Positions 34,947 to 46,949 of a DNA stretch of 64,000 nt are shown here, one piece after another. The notes beneath the pieces are model-generated. The model saw only the letters and a list, made by a program, of their open reading frames with translations. It did no database searches and was not told the origin of the DNA. The DNA comes from Clarkia xantiana subsp. parviflora (taxonomy: Eukaryota > Streptophyta > Magnoliopsida > Myrtales > Onagraceae). Made by a program: the position numbers and the translations under genes. Location of the stretch: NCBI GenBank assembly GCA_036873135.1, contig JAPTYO010000053.1:62001-126000 (forward strand), given 5' to 3'. Within the stretch, counting starts at the first letter, position 1. The number at the start of each line of letters is the position of its first letter.

Positions 34947-37586
34947 TTAAAGGCCAAAATTGCACATTTGCACAAACTCCATATCGTTGTCCACGTATTT
35001 AGTCCACAGGTTCTTGTATTGGTTCAGAGCAATATCCAGCCACGGCTTCATGTTTCCGTTGTAATGAATCACAGCGGCATTGTTGATTTCGTCCATGCTG
35101 ATTCCTGGATTGTATCCTAGTCCAAGAACGTGCCACGATTTGTCTATCGATTTTGTTGTTGAGTAGAAGGTGATTAGCCCGGGTGGAAGAGTGCCTGATG
35201 TCCATAATCTCTGTTCTTCATTCTGCACAAGTTTAATCCATCTATAATTATTCCAAACTTCCAATTTCATATACATAATCTAGCAAAATGACGGATGCAA
35301 CAACCTCATCCTAAACATCATAAAGTGTGAACTTTAGAGTGAACATAAATGGAATTTTCCATTTCAAAAAATTGCATCAATGATATATTTCCTAAAGAAT
35401 GCAACTTTTTTTCACTTTCTTGTTAAGGTTTCACAATTTGTATCAAGTTCTGGCAGTACTGCTACAAAATGTGGGCTTTTAGAAGGGAAAAAATTAATGG
35501 ATTTTACCATTTCAGGAAACAGTTGAATTTCATGCTCAATCATATTTCCAAGAAAATGTACTCTTTTCACTTTCTTGTTATTTTCACCCTATGTTTCCAA
35601 CTTTGAATCATGTTCTAGCAGAAGTAATGTAAATAAACCGTAAAGTGTGAACTTTAGAGTGAAAAAAAAGGAATTATTCCATTTAAGGAAACTGCTGAAT
35701 TCCCCACTCAACCACATATTCACTAAAAAGGTCATTTTTTTCCCCTTTCTCATTAAGTTTCACAATTTATATAATTTTCCTCCCTGACTGTAAAGCTAGA
35801 AAGCTATATTTGGATTATTTATGTGGACAATAAGCACAATCACATAATATCAACAGTGTCATTATACATGAGCAGAAAAGCTTACCAAGTTTTGCCAATA
35901 GTGGTATTCCTCTGTGCATTTCGCACGCCTCCATGCATCAAGATCGAATATGTTCATCCCATATGCCCAAGCACAAGCCTTTGGATTAAATCTTTCCTTA
36001 ATTAGAGAGCTTGAGAAATTCAAATACTGTGAATATCGGTGAAAAGGTCCAAAACAGATTTCAACAGCTCCATTCACCTTCCCTCCCATATCGATACTCC
36101 AAAGCCCTGCTAAGTCCTTTTGAACAACCACATCATCTTCCAAATTCAAGATCTTGTGGAGCTTAGGGAACATCTCAGGCAAATAGAACCGGAGATGATT
36201 CAACATGGACATATAATTAGAATTCTTGGACTTCATCTGTCTCATGATAGGCACGTAAGATGAGTTCAAGAATGGATAATCCTCCACCACCTTCACCTCT
36301 AAATGAGCCCCTCCTTGGATAGGCCTCATCTTGAACCACACCTTCATCGCTGCAACAATCATTCTATCCGTAACAATGTGAAAGACATGCTTCCAAGGTT
36401 CTTCTGCATTTTTTACCACTGAATTCACCACAACTGACACTGCTATTACGTTATCTGAGGCTATGAAATAGTGGTACAATGTCGGGTCCTCCAACTCAGG
36501 CTCAGGCTCTTCATCCTTGTACTTTTCTGGGTTGGAAATTCTTTCCCCTACCAGTCTCATTGCCAGACAGTGTAAGCTCTTAGGTACTGACCTAGCTGCT
36601 ATGGCGCTTGCAAAGACCCCATTCTTCTTGGCCTTAACAAGCAAGTCATTGACAGCAAAGACAGTATCCTTCAACTTCTGAATCTTTAACTGATTATCAT
36701 AATTCTCCTTTGATTCAGCAATTATCAACCGTGTGATCTTGACCCGATCCTTAACCTCCTTCTCGAACTGCCTCAACACATCCTCATCCAAAGCTCCTTC
36801 TGCTTCAAACAAAGAAGCCCTGTAATTAGGCTTGTTGGACACGTCTGAGAAGTTTCTTGCCAAATCATCAAACATCTTCAGTTGCCTAGAGATATCAAGC
36901 TTCAGTTTCCTAGCATAGGCCGCATAGGCATTCACAAGAGTGATGTGGTCATTTGCTTGCTTGTATATCAAATCTAATCGAGTCTTTAACGGGTCGGAGT
37001 TCAATGCTACAAACGTTCGGTGAACATAACCCTTACCACTTGAAGGAAGCGTCTGCAGAGATTAACAGATATATTTACACTAATGCAGCAACTAAAAAAA
37101 GGTAAAATCTTTAATAACCCCAGCAGTAAACTAAATCTAGCTAATCTCTATCATTCATACACAGCAGCAATAAACTGCAAACACCTAATAACCTTTAAGA
37201 AGCTCAAATCAACATTCTGCAGCACTAAATGTTGATAATAAATGCTTAAATATCTATGATTCATTAACTTAAGAAGCTTGAAACGGCATTTTCTGGGACT
37301 AAATGCTCAAAATGAATGCTTGACATGATTTAACTATCTAAGATTCGTTAACTCGGCATGAGACGAAGTAAATCAGAAGTTGTGAAATCTAGTAATGCAA
37401 TTTCGTTGATCTCATGAGATCAGAGAAGGGACGAACCGAGCTGTGATGGGAGGAGAAGAGCGCGGAGAGAGTGGCGAGGAAGAGGAGGAGGAACATGGCG
37501 GAGACGAAGATTCGGAAGGAGAAGAAGCTTCTGACTCCTCCGCCAGACCCGCCGAATGACGATCGCCCTCTGACAGGGAGCGCCAT
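34947..37586 (-). CDS. GAUT9: Galacturonosyltransferase, GAUT9-like, divergent
   Basis: Three exons (37586..37437, 37052..35886, 35222..34947) encode 530 residues; the Arabidopsis GAUT9 I recall is 561. It is a type II Golgi membrane protein: a basic N-terminus, one transmembrane helix (FLLLFLATLSALF at about residues 31-45), a stem with NAYAAYARKLKLD, then a GT8 catalytic domain. GAUTs transfer galacturonic acid during pectin synthesis. The N-terminus and the ending WTKYVDNDMEFVQMCNFGL are GAUT9-like. Three things are odd: the metal-binding DDD is EDD here (residues 355-357), about 27 residues are missing before it (after MRQM), and the conserved YHYAIFSDN reads YHYFIASDN. All splice phases close, so the gene may be functional but catalytically changed. 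Intron 2 carries a degenerate tandem repeat. Confidence 0.93.
35323..35780. repeat. Degenerate ~160-bp tandem repeat in a GAUT9 intron
   Basis: Three related segments begin near 35323, 35490 and 35640. They share phrases such as TAAAGTGTGAACTTTAGAGTG, CCATTT..AGGAAAC.G.TGAATT and TTTCACTTTCTTGTTA. Similarity is partial. Confidence 0.7.
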
Positions 37587-39100
37587 AGTTCCGCTCCGCT
37601 GGAAGGCGCGTGAAGCTGGAGTATTGGATTGGACTAGAGGGGCTCCGATCTGAAATGGAGGTTACTGGCAGTTGGAAGTGATTGCAGAGAGCAGGACATT
37701 GGGAATGGAAGATGGTAACTTTGTGATGAGATCTGATTCAGATGAGATACTCTATGTGAAAAAGAGGCATACAAGCTCTAAAGGATGAATGAAGAAGAAG
37801 AAGGGTGGATCCACACCGCGTCGGTGATGTGTATAACCATTAAATTAATTCATTCATGTTTTTAATTAATTCATTATGAGAGTGATGGGCAATTAAATTT
37901 GATTGGTTTCATAAAATTGTGCCCACATGCACATATGTAACATATCATCATATTATGAGCTTAACTATCTGATGAGACTTTATTTGAAGTATTAATTATT
38001 TAAATTGTGACCCGTAACAAACCTAATCACCAGATTAAGAGACCATGTCTGAAACGAGTCCTATAACTCAATTTAATGGGTCAATTTGTTATAACTCAGT
38101 TGATCGAGCTATAACATAATCTTCCAGACTAAATCTACAAAAGCCTCGAGTTAAGACAAATTTATAACTAGGTAAACTGAGTCATAATTGACTAATAATT
38201 CACACTTCGAATACTTGAGATAGTACCTACGTTCATTCTTAATAAAAACAATTACATGTCTTGTATGACCAAAAGCACGAAAGAGTTGTTAAAGAAAAAA
38301 CAATGATCAGTATACATATTTCATGCTCCAATCTTCTTGTCCCAGATTGTGACTTGTATTAAATCTTATGACTTGTGTCAAGATCTTAACGGCGAGGCAC
38401 AATCCGGAACACGAAAGATGATCTGAATCCATATCTTTCGAGCTCCTAAATCTTTTACTTTGAATCTCCACACCACATTAGCCCAAACGCTAAATCTAAC
38501 CATGGTCCCATTTAAAAACCCTTTCTTTTGCCACTGCAGGGGATACCCAATATTATGAATCAACTCCTTCCACCACCACCACCACCAAACCAGAACCCAT
38601 AATAATAATGAAGAAATGGAAATAGTAAGCAACCAATATGACATAATAGTATGATATGTTAGTAGGAATAGCATTTAACCATGAAAATGCATTTCTTATA
38701 TACATATACAGAGTTTCAAATGAAGTGTTACATCATACATGAGCTCACCACACAAAACCATCAAAAAGACTACTTTTTGTTCTTGAATGGTTTATGTATC
38801 CATACAACTAGCTGCAAAGGAGCAATTATTTACAAATGAAGTGATTCGTACATGATCTCACCACACAATACCATAAAAAGTACTAACTTTTGTTCTTGAA
38901 TGGTTTATGTATCCATACAACTAGCTGCAAAGGATCAATTATTTACAAATGAAGTGCTTCGTAAATGATCTCACCACACAATACCATCAAAGAGAGTACT
39001 TTTGTTCTTGAATGGTTCGTGTATCAAACAACTGCAAAGGAGCATTATTTACAAGATACTATGTATATATTTGAATCCTATTTGAAATAAAAGCAGTCAA
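37587..39100. other. Intergenic, with GAUT9 promoter and RING-gene 3' flank
   Basis: 37587..37830 is the GAUT9 5' region. The distal part contains a three-unit tandem repeat (38717..39056) directly after the RING gene stop codon. No further gene found. Confidence 0.55.
38717..39056. repeat. Three tandem ~115-bp units in the RING gene 3' flank
   Basis: Units start at 38717, 38833 and 38946 with CAAATGAAGTG. Each continues through ATGATCTCACCACACAATACC and TTGTTCTTGAATGGTT. The third unit ends about 45 bp from the stop codon, so all three are probably transcribed as 3' UTR. Confidence 0.9.
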
Positions 39101-40229
39101 TCAAGTAAAGAGTTCAAATTCCAACCTGACCTGTGGATCCCAGGATACACTTCCACCTTCCGCACTTTGCATCTTGCTTCTCTCATACTCCACATCATCT
39201 GTGGGTAGCTCGAACCGACAAACTGGGCACGAGTTCCTTATCTCCAACCACGGCAAGATGCATTCTCCATGATAGTAATGCAGGCAAGGTAACATTTTAA
39301 CAGTCTCCCCAACTGGAACCTCATCCTTACAAACCGCACAAACCCCTCCGTTTTTCTGTAAATCATCTTCACTAATTGAAATCAATGGAAGATTCTCCAC
39401 AACTGTCTTTGCTGCTGGTGGACTTCCTTTAATTGTGGCTTCAACAAATCGGTCTGGCTCCGTGGTAGAAATATATTCGTCTTGATTCAACATGTAGGGA
39501 TCAAAATCCACAACCAGGTCTCTTCGTGAATTGATGATTTCTAGCAGAAATTCCCACTCAAAGTTACGAATCTCAGGATCTTCGGCTTCATCACTCAAGT
39601 TATCCAATGCTGTTATTACTTCCTCAAGATTGACGTCTCTGTCGTCCTGGAACAATGGCTTAATCATCCAACAGAGGGGTGTTTTTCATAATCAAGCATT
39701 CGAGTTGAAAATTTTATCACAAAATTCATTGTTTAGTTACACGAATGGTGAAGGCTGTCCTAAAATGCGATCAGAAATCAGTAATTAGCTCAACCTAGTT
39801 TCAAAATCATCGAAAAGATGGTGAATTGATCGTTCTTACCTCGTCCAACTCGAACTCTTCAATTCCGTTTCTCCTAGAATCTGAATCGAAAGAATTATGA
39901 TCCTCCGAATCCAGATAGTCCGAATCTGAGTCGGAGTCAATTCCGACTAGTCGCAGACCACCGAACTGCACCTCCTCCCCGCTCGATTGAGAAGCTACTT
40001 CACGCACATCGGCCTCTGATAATGTCAGCGAGCCATCAGTCAATGCTCCGAGGTCTGCTACGTCACCTCCGACGTCCAGGAATGGGTCGGAGCAGTCCGA
40101 ATCAGAGTATGAATCAATCACGAATGAACCAGGAGAAGAAATACAAAAGTTGATCGGATTGGGATACCAATCAGAGAAGAAATCGAGTTCTTCAATTGCC
40201 GGAACTTGCCCGGAGGCTTCAACGTCCAT
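39101..40229 (-). CDS. RING-H2 E3 ubiquitin ligase, CIP8-like
   Basis: Two exons (40229..39840, 39646..39101) encode 311 residues. The N-terminal half is very acidic and Ser/Asp-rich (DSYSDSDCSDPFLD, GIDSDSDSDYLDSED). The C-terminal half has the sequence VENLPLISISEDDLQKNGGV, followed by a canonical RING-H2 (C-x2-C, CLHYYHGECILPW, NSCPVCRFELPTDD) that binds two zinc ions and recruits E2 enzymes. The RING and its flanks resemble COP1-interacting protein 8 and related plant ligases; the substrate is unknown. Exon 2 begins at a phase-0 acceptor before DDRDVNLEEV. The MIKPLFQ stretch upstream is intron. G-box motifs lie 160-210 bp upstream of the start, and a tandem repeat sits in the 3' flank. 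Confidence 0.9.
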
Positions 40230-40390
40230 TGTCTGGAATCTCTGAACCTCCGCCGTGAAATTCCCGTCAACAAGGGGTGAGTGAAATCGAATCGACGATT
40301 CAAGCTTGGGCCTGGGAGGGCAAATGGACTTTGAGAGATGATGAACACCCGAGATGGTTACTCCCGGTGTACCATGACATTGAGTTCTTT

Positions 40391-40440
40391 ACGTGGCACG
40401 CCACGTCTTCTGAAGATGTGGGCCCAACCCCGACCACGTG
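40391..40440. promoter_or_regulatory. ACGT/G-box cluster upstream of the RING gene
   Basis: ACGTGGCACGCCACGT (40391..40406) is an inverted pair of ACGTGGC elements, followed by a site II-like GGGCCCAA (40420) and a G-box CACGTG (40435). ACGT cores bind bZIP and bHLH factors (ABF, HY5, PIF). Confidence 0.6.
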
Positions 40441-40444
40441 TATA

Positions 40445-42021
40445 AGCATGTGATGGGCTAGTGGGCTTTTGAGCCCACCAATTCATTATTTTAGATAGAT
40501 GCCATCCGACAAGACAAATAACATGTGAAGCACAACCATTAATTAACCCAAGTTTTTATATACACTAATCATCAAAACTTACCTGTATTTAATGATCATT
40601 TATTGTAGGATTAAAATATTTACGTGGAGATCTTGAATCGTCGAATTTTGGAGTTCGAGTACAATATTTTATGTGAAAACGTGATATGAGCAAGATCCAT
40701 AATTAACTATGGAGTTTGACGTTTTTTTTCTATCATATTCATTCGTTTATGGGGTAAAAATTGCAGGTTCATGTTTCTTCAGGTCTTTTTTTAATTTATC
40801 GGTTTTGTTAGATTCTGTTTGCAACTTTTGGATTTTGACCTAGGTCTAGGGTTTTGTTTCCAGTAGTTAAGATACGTTTATCCATCGTTTACATTCAGTT
40901 GAATTATTAATGAAAAAAATCGAGGTTTTCCTCTAATTACGTCAAATTCGCGGCATTCTTTTGAATCAACAAGTTATTGCGTCTTCTATCCATCAAATTT
41001 TCGGCATTCTCCTAGAATCAACGAGTTTTTGCTAATTAACCCTCTATTAAAAACTAAAGGGAATATTGAATTTGGTTCTTGTTTTTTTTGGGCGAATATA
41101 TGGTTCTTGTTTGAAGCTAATAAATGATACACCTAACTGAGCTTTCGGATAAGAGATGAAACTGTTCTGTTTTTCCAGTTCTACCTCATTATTATATGAT
41201 TTGTAAAAATTCATGAGCTAGGAGATTTATTTACTTTAGCTTAATTTTAAGGTGTGCTAAAAAAAGGAAGATACTGAGATTTCACTGAAATGATTCGCCA
41301 TGTTATGAATAGCAGCAACAGAATAACTCCCACTAATTGGATTTTCAATTAATGGAGAGATACAAGGGATCATCACAAAAGGCCAAATCTCTACAATCTA
41401 TATATAGTATATGAAGAAAAATCTTGCATTTCCTCATCTTCAATGAATCAACATCTAAAGTTTTGATCTTTCAACAAAATCTGTCGCGTTTCTCGCGGAG
41501 ATTATCTCCTCTACATTTCCGTTCACATGATATCAGTCAATTCGTAGTCGTGGTTAGTTCCGTGTATCTTTCTCTTTTTCCTAATTAATATATGCATTGA
41601 TTTAATTGGTGATGCTACTGGAATTGGATCAATTATTGAAGGATTCTGCTCTTTTGTGGTTGTTGGATGTTGTTGGAGCTCAGAATCACTTTTTCTAGGG
41701 TTTTTGGTCTCTCTCCCTCGAGAAATTTTGATTCTGATCCTGAATTATATCCTCCCGATTGTAGATTGGGTGTTGATAACTGTAGTCCGATTGTTGAATC
41801 TGAGTTTATCTGAGAGAAAGAACAAATTTATCATTTTTTCTGATCCATGATTGATTGCTCTCTTGTTCTTGAAGGTGCATAAATTTTGTCTCTTGCTCAA
41901 TTAATCAACATTTCAACGCCAAGGTTAGTTACTCAGCTACTGAATCTTCAAATCTTGATGAATCTATTTAATGGAAATGAATCTAATTCCATGAGCAGGT
42001 AAACAATTTCTGGTAATTTCA
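40445..42021. other. Intergenic and 5' UTR region of the amino acid transporter
   Basis: AT-rich, no coding exons. The stretch from about 41430 likely contains a 5' UTR with an intron ending near 41999 (AG just before the final leader segment). Confidence 0.5.
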
Positions 42022-44021
42022 ATGACGATCGGAGAAATCACACCGAAGAGGGAGAAGAAACCCCGAAAGAACAGCTTCATAGCTGACGAAAAAGCTCCTT
42101 TACTCCCAAGAAACGATGAAAGCTCCGGTTTTGATGAATTCAATGGAGCTTCCTTCACAGGAGCCGTCTTCAACCTCTCGACCACCATTGTTGGTGCTGG
42201 AATCATGGCATTACCTGCCACCATGAAAGTGATGGGTCTCGGGTTAGGACTCGGGATGATCATATTCATGGCTTTCTTGACCGAGGCATCGATTGAGTTA
42301 CTGCTTCGGTTTAGCAGAGCTGGGAAATTGGTGTCCTATGGAGGTCTAATGGGAGATGCTTTTGGAAAGTATGGAAGGATTCTGTTGCAGATTAGTGTGA
42401 TGATAAACAACATTGGTGTCCTCATCGTATATATGATCATAATCGGTATATACTCTGTTTTTTTCATTTTGATCGATTAAAATGGAAAACATTTCTGGGT
42501 TTTATTTAACATATGCAAATGTTTGGATATGAATTAGGTGATGTTTTGTCTGGAACATCCTCAAGTGGAATCCACCATGAAGGTGTTTTGGAAGGTTGGT
42601 TCGGTTCGCATTTCTGGAACGGTCGAACCTTGGTTCTTCTGATCACGACTCTAGCCGTGTTTTCTCCATTGGCATGCTTCAAACGAATCGGTCAGATACT
42701 ATTCCAAATAATGTTCTGGTTCTTGATTTATTGCTGCATACTTTTTCAATAAAGTTCTCACCTTTAATTAAGGAACATTGAATTGTTGTTGTCTTCTCAG
42801 ACTCTTTGAAGTTTACCTCTGCACTGTCGGTTGCACTGGCGGTTGTGTTCCTGGTAATCACGGTCGGGATCTCGATCGCCAAGTTGGCGAGTGGAGGAAT
42901 CGCAATGCCGAGGTTGCTTCCCGATGTCACGGATCTATCGTCCTTCTGGAAGCTTTTTACGGTCGTCCCTGTTCTTGTTACTGCATACATTTGCCACTAT
43001 AACGGTACGTAAATCTCCAAACATGACAGTAAGTAAGGTGCTGTTTGGTAATATTTATGCTCAGAATTGTGAATGTGAATGATCTGCAGTTGAATTTTAA
43101 AGGGTTGATGTTAGGATATATGATGTAAACCAGAATGCACAAAATTTAGGATTGTAGGGAACTCATCCATTGGATTTATGCATATCAAAACCAAACAGCC
43201 CCTAAATGTTCGTACTCGTTTATTGACGCGCACGATTTCCCGCCCTTACTTTTTTGCAGTTCATAGCATCGACAACGAACTGGAGGACGCCACCCAAATA
43301 AAACCCGTGGTACGAACGTCCCTCGCCCTCTGCTCGACAGTCTACATCATGACGAGCTTCTTCGGGTTCCTCCTCTTCGGCGACGCGACCCTCGACGACG
43401 TCCTCGCAAACTTCGACACCGATCTCGGAATCCCCTACGGCTCGATCCTCAACGATGCGGTCCGGGTTAGCTACGCGGCCCACCTCATGCTCGTTTTCCC
43501 AATCGTCTTCTACCCGCTCAGGCTCAACATCGACGGGCTTATGTTCCCTTGCGCGAGGCCGTTGTCTCAGGACAATGTCCGGTTCGGTCTGATCACGAGT
43601 GCGTTGATGGTCGTTATCTTCTTGGGGGCCAACTTTATCCCGAGCATATGGGACGCGTTTCAGTTCACCGGCGCGACTGCTGCCGTGTGTATCGGGTTCA
43701 TCTTCCCTGCAGCTGTTACTCTCAAGTGAGTTCTTCGAAATAGACTCTGATAATAATAAGACGTGCGCTTTAACCAACTGTCATATAAGTTCGTACTTAT
43801 GAGACAGCTGGTTAATACGAATGTCTTATTATTAACAGACTGTACGTTCTATTTGTAGATCACTAATTACTTAACACGCGTGTAGGGATCGGCACGGGAT
43901 AGCGACGAAGAGAGACAAGATACTTGCAATATTCATGATTGTTCTTGCTGTGGTTTCGAACCTGGTGGCTGTATACAGCGACGCATACGCATTATTCAAG
44001 AAGAAATCTTCCCAGGAATAA
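42022..44021 (+). CDS. AVT6: Amino acid transporter, AVT6 subfamily (SLC38-like)
   Basis: Five exons (42022..42445, 42538..42690, 42801..43004, 43260..43725, 43886..44021) encode 460 residues. The hydrophilic N-terminus (PKREKKPRK, DEKAPLLPR) ends at the first helix with the AAAP family signature FNLSTTIVGAGIMALPATMK, the unwound substrate-binding helix. About eleven hydrophobic segments follow, for example LGLGLGMIIFMAFLTEASI, VLVTAYICHYN and TSFFGFLLFGDATLDDVLAN. The protein ends with a basic KKKSSQE tail. Characterised AVT6 proteins export aspartate and glutamate from the vacuole; substrate here is inferred. Exon 4 is markedly GC-rich compared with the rest of the gene. Intron 4 contains an almost complete foldback. 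Confidence 0.93.
43738..43854. repeat. Imperfect hairpin (MITE-like or miRNA-like) in an AVT6 intron
   Basis: Arms 43738..43790 and 43795..43854 are complementary around a 4-nt loop (TCGT). The core arms of about 42 nt have roughly seven mismatches. The foldback fills most of intron 4. Confidence 0.8.
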
Positions 44022-45523
44022 TTATAAGTTTGGTTTGAAATTGTAATATGTATAGCTGTGAGTGTATGTGGCTATAGTATTATCGTATTATAGTCTTTGT
44101 ATTTTGTAATTTACTAGGTTGCTTTGTTTTGGTTTCTGCTTGAAACAGCAACTGAAAGAAATAATGTATAAGTTGTTTGAAATAATAAGGTATGTATGTA
44201 TGTCCACGTTGTAGTGTGATGATCATGGAAGGATTGAACTGGTTATCAGAAGAGAGTGTAGGAATTCAATTGTCTTAATGTTTGGATTTGGTGTTCAAGT
44301 GTCAGAGCATGGTGTTAGCATAGTGATAGTGAAGCTTGATGTAAATATAGTACTATGTATATTTTTTAAGAAATCTGGTTTTCTTCAAATATATTGCTGC
44401 TTTTACAAAATCAACTGTTCCTTGTTTTTTATTCTTCCGATCTATTTTGTGTTTGTGAGTTCATTACATTGATCGCTTGATTAACAAATCAAGATCAATT
44501 GTTTACATAAAATAAATTAGTCTAATTATAAAGTTAACATACTGCAAGTCTAATGAGGTCTTCTGAGACAATTAGGCATACAACTTGTTAGCTGAACTAA
44601 TTTTTTTAAAACAAACAATTTCCAATTTTCTGTCATTATTTTTAATATTAAATTACGGAGTTAACAATTTGTGAAGTTATAAAAGTTCGTAAGTAATCAT
44701 TTTTTTTTAAAGTTCAATACTAAATGCCGACAACAAAAGAGTTCAATAGGAAGGAATTCCGAAGTTATAACTCTTTTTAATTTATATAAATTTATAATTA
44801 CTTCTTTTTAATAATTAAATTATGAATTAGTAATCGGACGGACACTTCCTTCCGAGCAAGACCTTCTTCAATAGTTAGTTTCTGCCCAACCTTCATTAGT
44901 TATTGGAAGTGAGTGCCCTAATACCATTTTCCTCAATTGGATTACCAGCTTTGATTGGATTTGGCGAGTAGCCAAAGGAAAACATCCAACTTTCCTTCGA
45001 TCGATGCTGCAGCTGAGACCTCCGACTCAGTCCTGGGCAGAGGAACCTTCTGCGTCGCGTTTTTTTTAAGGTGAAATGGTATTTTTGCTCACAATAATAT
45101 CAAAAGATGTTTTTGAGCTTTCCCAGAGGAAAAACAAACAGTCATATTAACACATACTGCCCAGTTCTTTACGAAATGAGTATTCTGATTTTGAAAATTT
45201 AGGGTTTGGGATAATAAATTTCATGGAGTGTATTGCATTGATATTTATGTTGACTAAGAAGGCCATGCTTTGTGCCTTGGATGCAGCTGAAGTGGTTTAA
45301 TGTGTATATAAATGAGTAGTTCTGGTTTTGGAATCTTTATGGATCAGTATTTAATGTGAATCATGAACATGGAAGATGATGTTTGTACATTTTTTTCCTA
45401 TTGAAGGATCAAAATCAGCAGAGCAAGCCACAGTGGAGGACATCAATTGAAAAGAAACCCAGAATCTGGGCAGCATCTTTGAGATATTATATATATATCT
45501 GCAGTTGCTTGTGTCTGTAATCT
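44022..45523. other. Intergenic between AVT6 and BLOS2
   Basis: AVT6 3' UTR, then AT-rich DNA and the BLOS2 leader. No other feature recognised. Confidence 0.55.
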
Positions 45524-45977
45524 ATGGCTGCAAAAGAACAGGACACTTCAGAGCAAGACCGGCTCGGAGAAGCACTCAATGATCTCTTCCTCAATGTTTC
45601 CACCATGGTCAAAACAGAACTGCAGGTCTCTCTTTGTTCTACTTGTGTTTCAGTTTTAGAGATTCATATTCAACTTATTCTGGAAATCCGACTCTTTTTA
45701 AATTGTCTAGGGGACAAGTAACCAGCTAGAACTAATAGAGAAGATGAACCTGAGAATCTCCGAGGAATACAAGGAATTCGGAGATGTGGCATCTGGGTTG
45801 AGGATATTTGTGGAGCAGTTGAAATCTAAGAGTGAGAGCTTCGACGAGTATATAGAGAAAATTGACTCAATCGAGCAGCAAGTGACCGAGTTTGAAGCTG
45901 TAATCTCAATGCTTGACAAGTATGTTTCTTTGCTTGAAACAAAAGTTAGATCAGTCTGTCAAAAGCCACAACCTTGA
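45524..45977 (+). CDS. BLOS2: BLOC-1 subunit 2 (BLOS2)-like protein
   Basis: Two exons (45524..45625, 45711..45977) encode 122 residues, normal for plant BLOS2. BLOC-1 is an endosomal complex; in Arabidopsis its subunits affect vacuolar transport and auxin carrier trafficking. The protein is almost entirely helical and likely coiled-coil. It has LGEALNDLFLNVSTMVKTEL, then GTSNQLELIEKMNLRISEEY, FVEQLKSKSESFDEYIEKID, and a heptad-rich end EQQVTEFEAVISMLDKYVSL. The first exon ends phase 0. The next gene converges from the other strand. Confidence 0.88.
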
Positions 45978-46054
45978 GTGAATGTTCTTTGTGTGGTGTT
46001 GAATTTGTAGCAATTCATTTGGAATAAGACAGGATCAGTCCTGCAACTGTAAGT

Positions 46055-46254
46055 AAGTTTTCTCAATGTGTACTTTTATATTAAATTTTACTGAGCTTAT
46101 ACTCCTTTTGATGACAAGTAAGTACCTGAAGATATGTTTTCAATTACTACTGGAAGTTTTCTCAATGTGTACTTTTGTATTATAATTTCTACTGAGCTTA
46201 TACTCCATTTGATGACAAGTAACTACCTGAAGATATGTTTTCAATTACTACTGG
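46055..46254. repeat. ~100-bp tandem duplication, two copies
   Basis: 46055..46153 and 46154..46254 are near-identical, both starting AAGTTTTCTCAATGTGTACT and ending TTTTCAATTACTACTGG. They lie just 3' of BLOS2, possibly in its UTR. Confidence 0.92.
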
Positions 46255-46949
46255 TTTTGGATAGGTTTGATACTTCATAAAATGGAAAATAACAAGTTTT
46301 TGTTATTTAAAACGCTAATTTAAACGTTAAAATCAGTCGAAAAAATAGAAATTAATAAATTTGATAGTTGAGACGCCTAATATTTTAAATCTAATATAGT
46401 GATCAACATGTTCTACAGTTGTGACCATTCCATTAGGCACACACTGAAAAAAAAATACAAAATATTGAATAACTGGAGATATAACAGTGGATCCAATATA
46501 CAACAAACCAGACATGTCCCTGTTGCAAATTGATTATAGTCCACTTTCCTTTCTCAATAAGCAAGATTAGAGCCTCTATTCACATATACATATAGTCTCA
46601 TATATACAAGAAATGTCTTGAAAACTTTTCAAGTTGATTATGCTCCAACAACAATCCTAGACCAACTACACAGAAATGCCATATCATATGAACACCAACC
46701 ACTGCTCGACCGAGCTACTTACTCTCCTCCATTGGTTCAGCTTCATCAAATCCATGAAGATGAGATCATAAATGGCCCAAGTGACTCAACACTGTAACAT
46801 GACTCTACAACAATACATGGTAGAAGCCTTCCAGTCTGAGAATTATCCAACCTATCATTTTACGAGGAAATTACCTCGACCAATTACTTAGATAAGTTAA
46901 TTTTTTACCCTCTGAAGATGAAGCTGAACTGGCATATCACTTGTATGCA

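Noticed and set aside
17840..38230. Similar phrases near 17870..17920 and 38190..38230 (CACACTTCGRATAGTTGA-like)
   Set aside because: The similarity is short and broken; I could not define ends or a common element.
43220..43777. Minus-strand 185-codon frame opposite AVT6 exon 4
   Set aside because: It is a shadow of the GC-rich transporter exon; its Glu/Arg/Val-rich content follows from the complementary codons.
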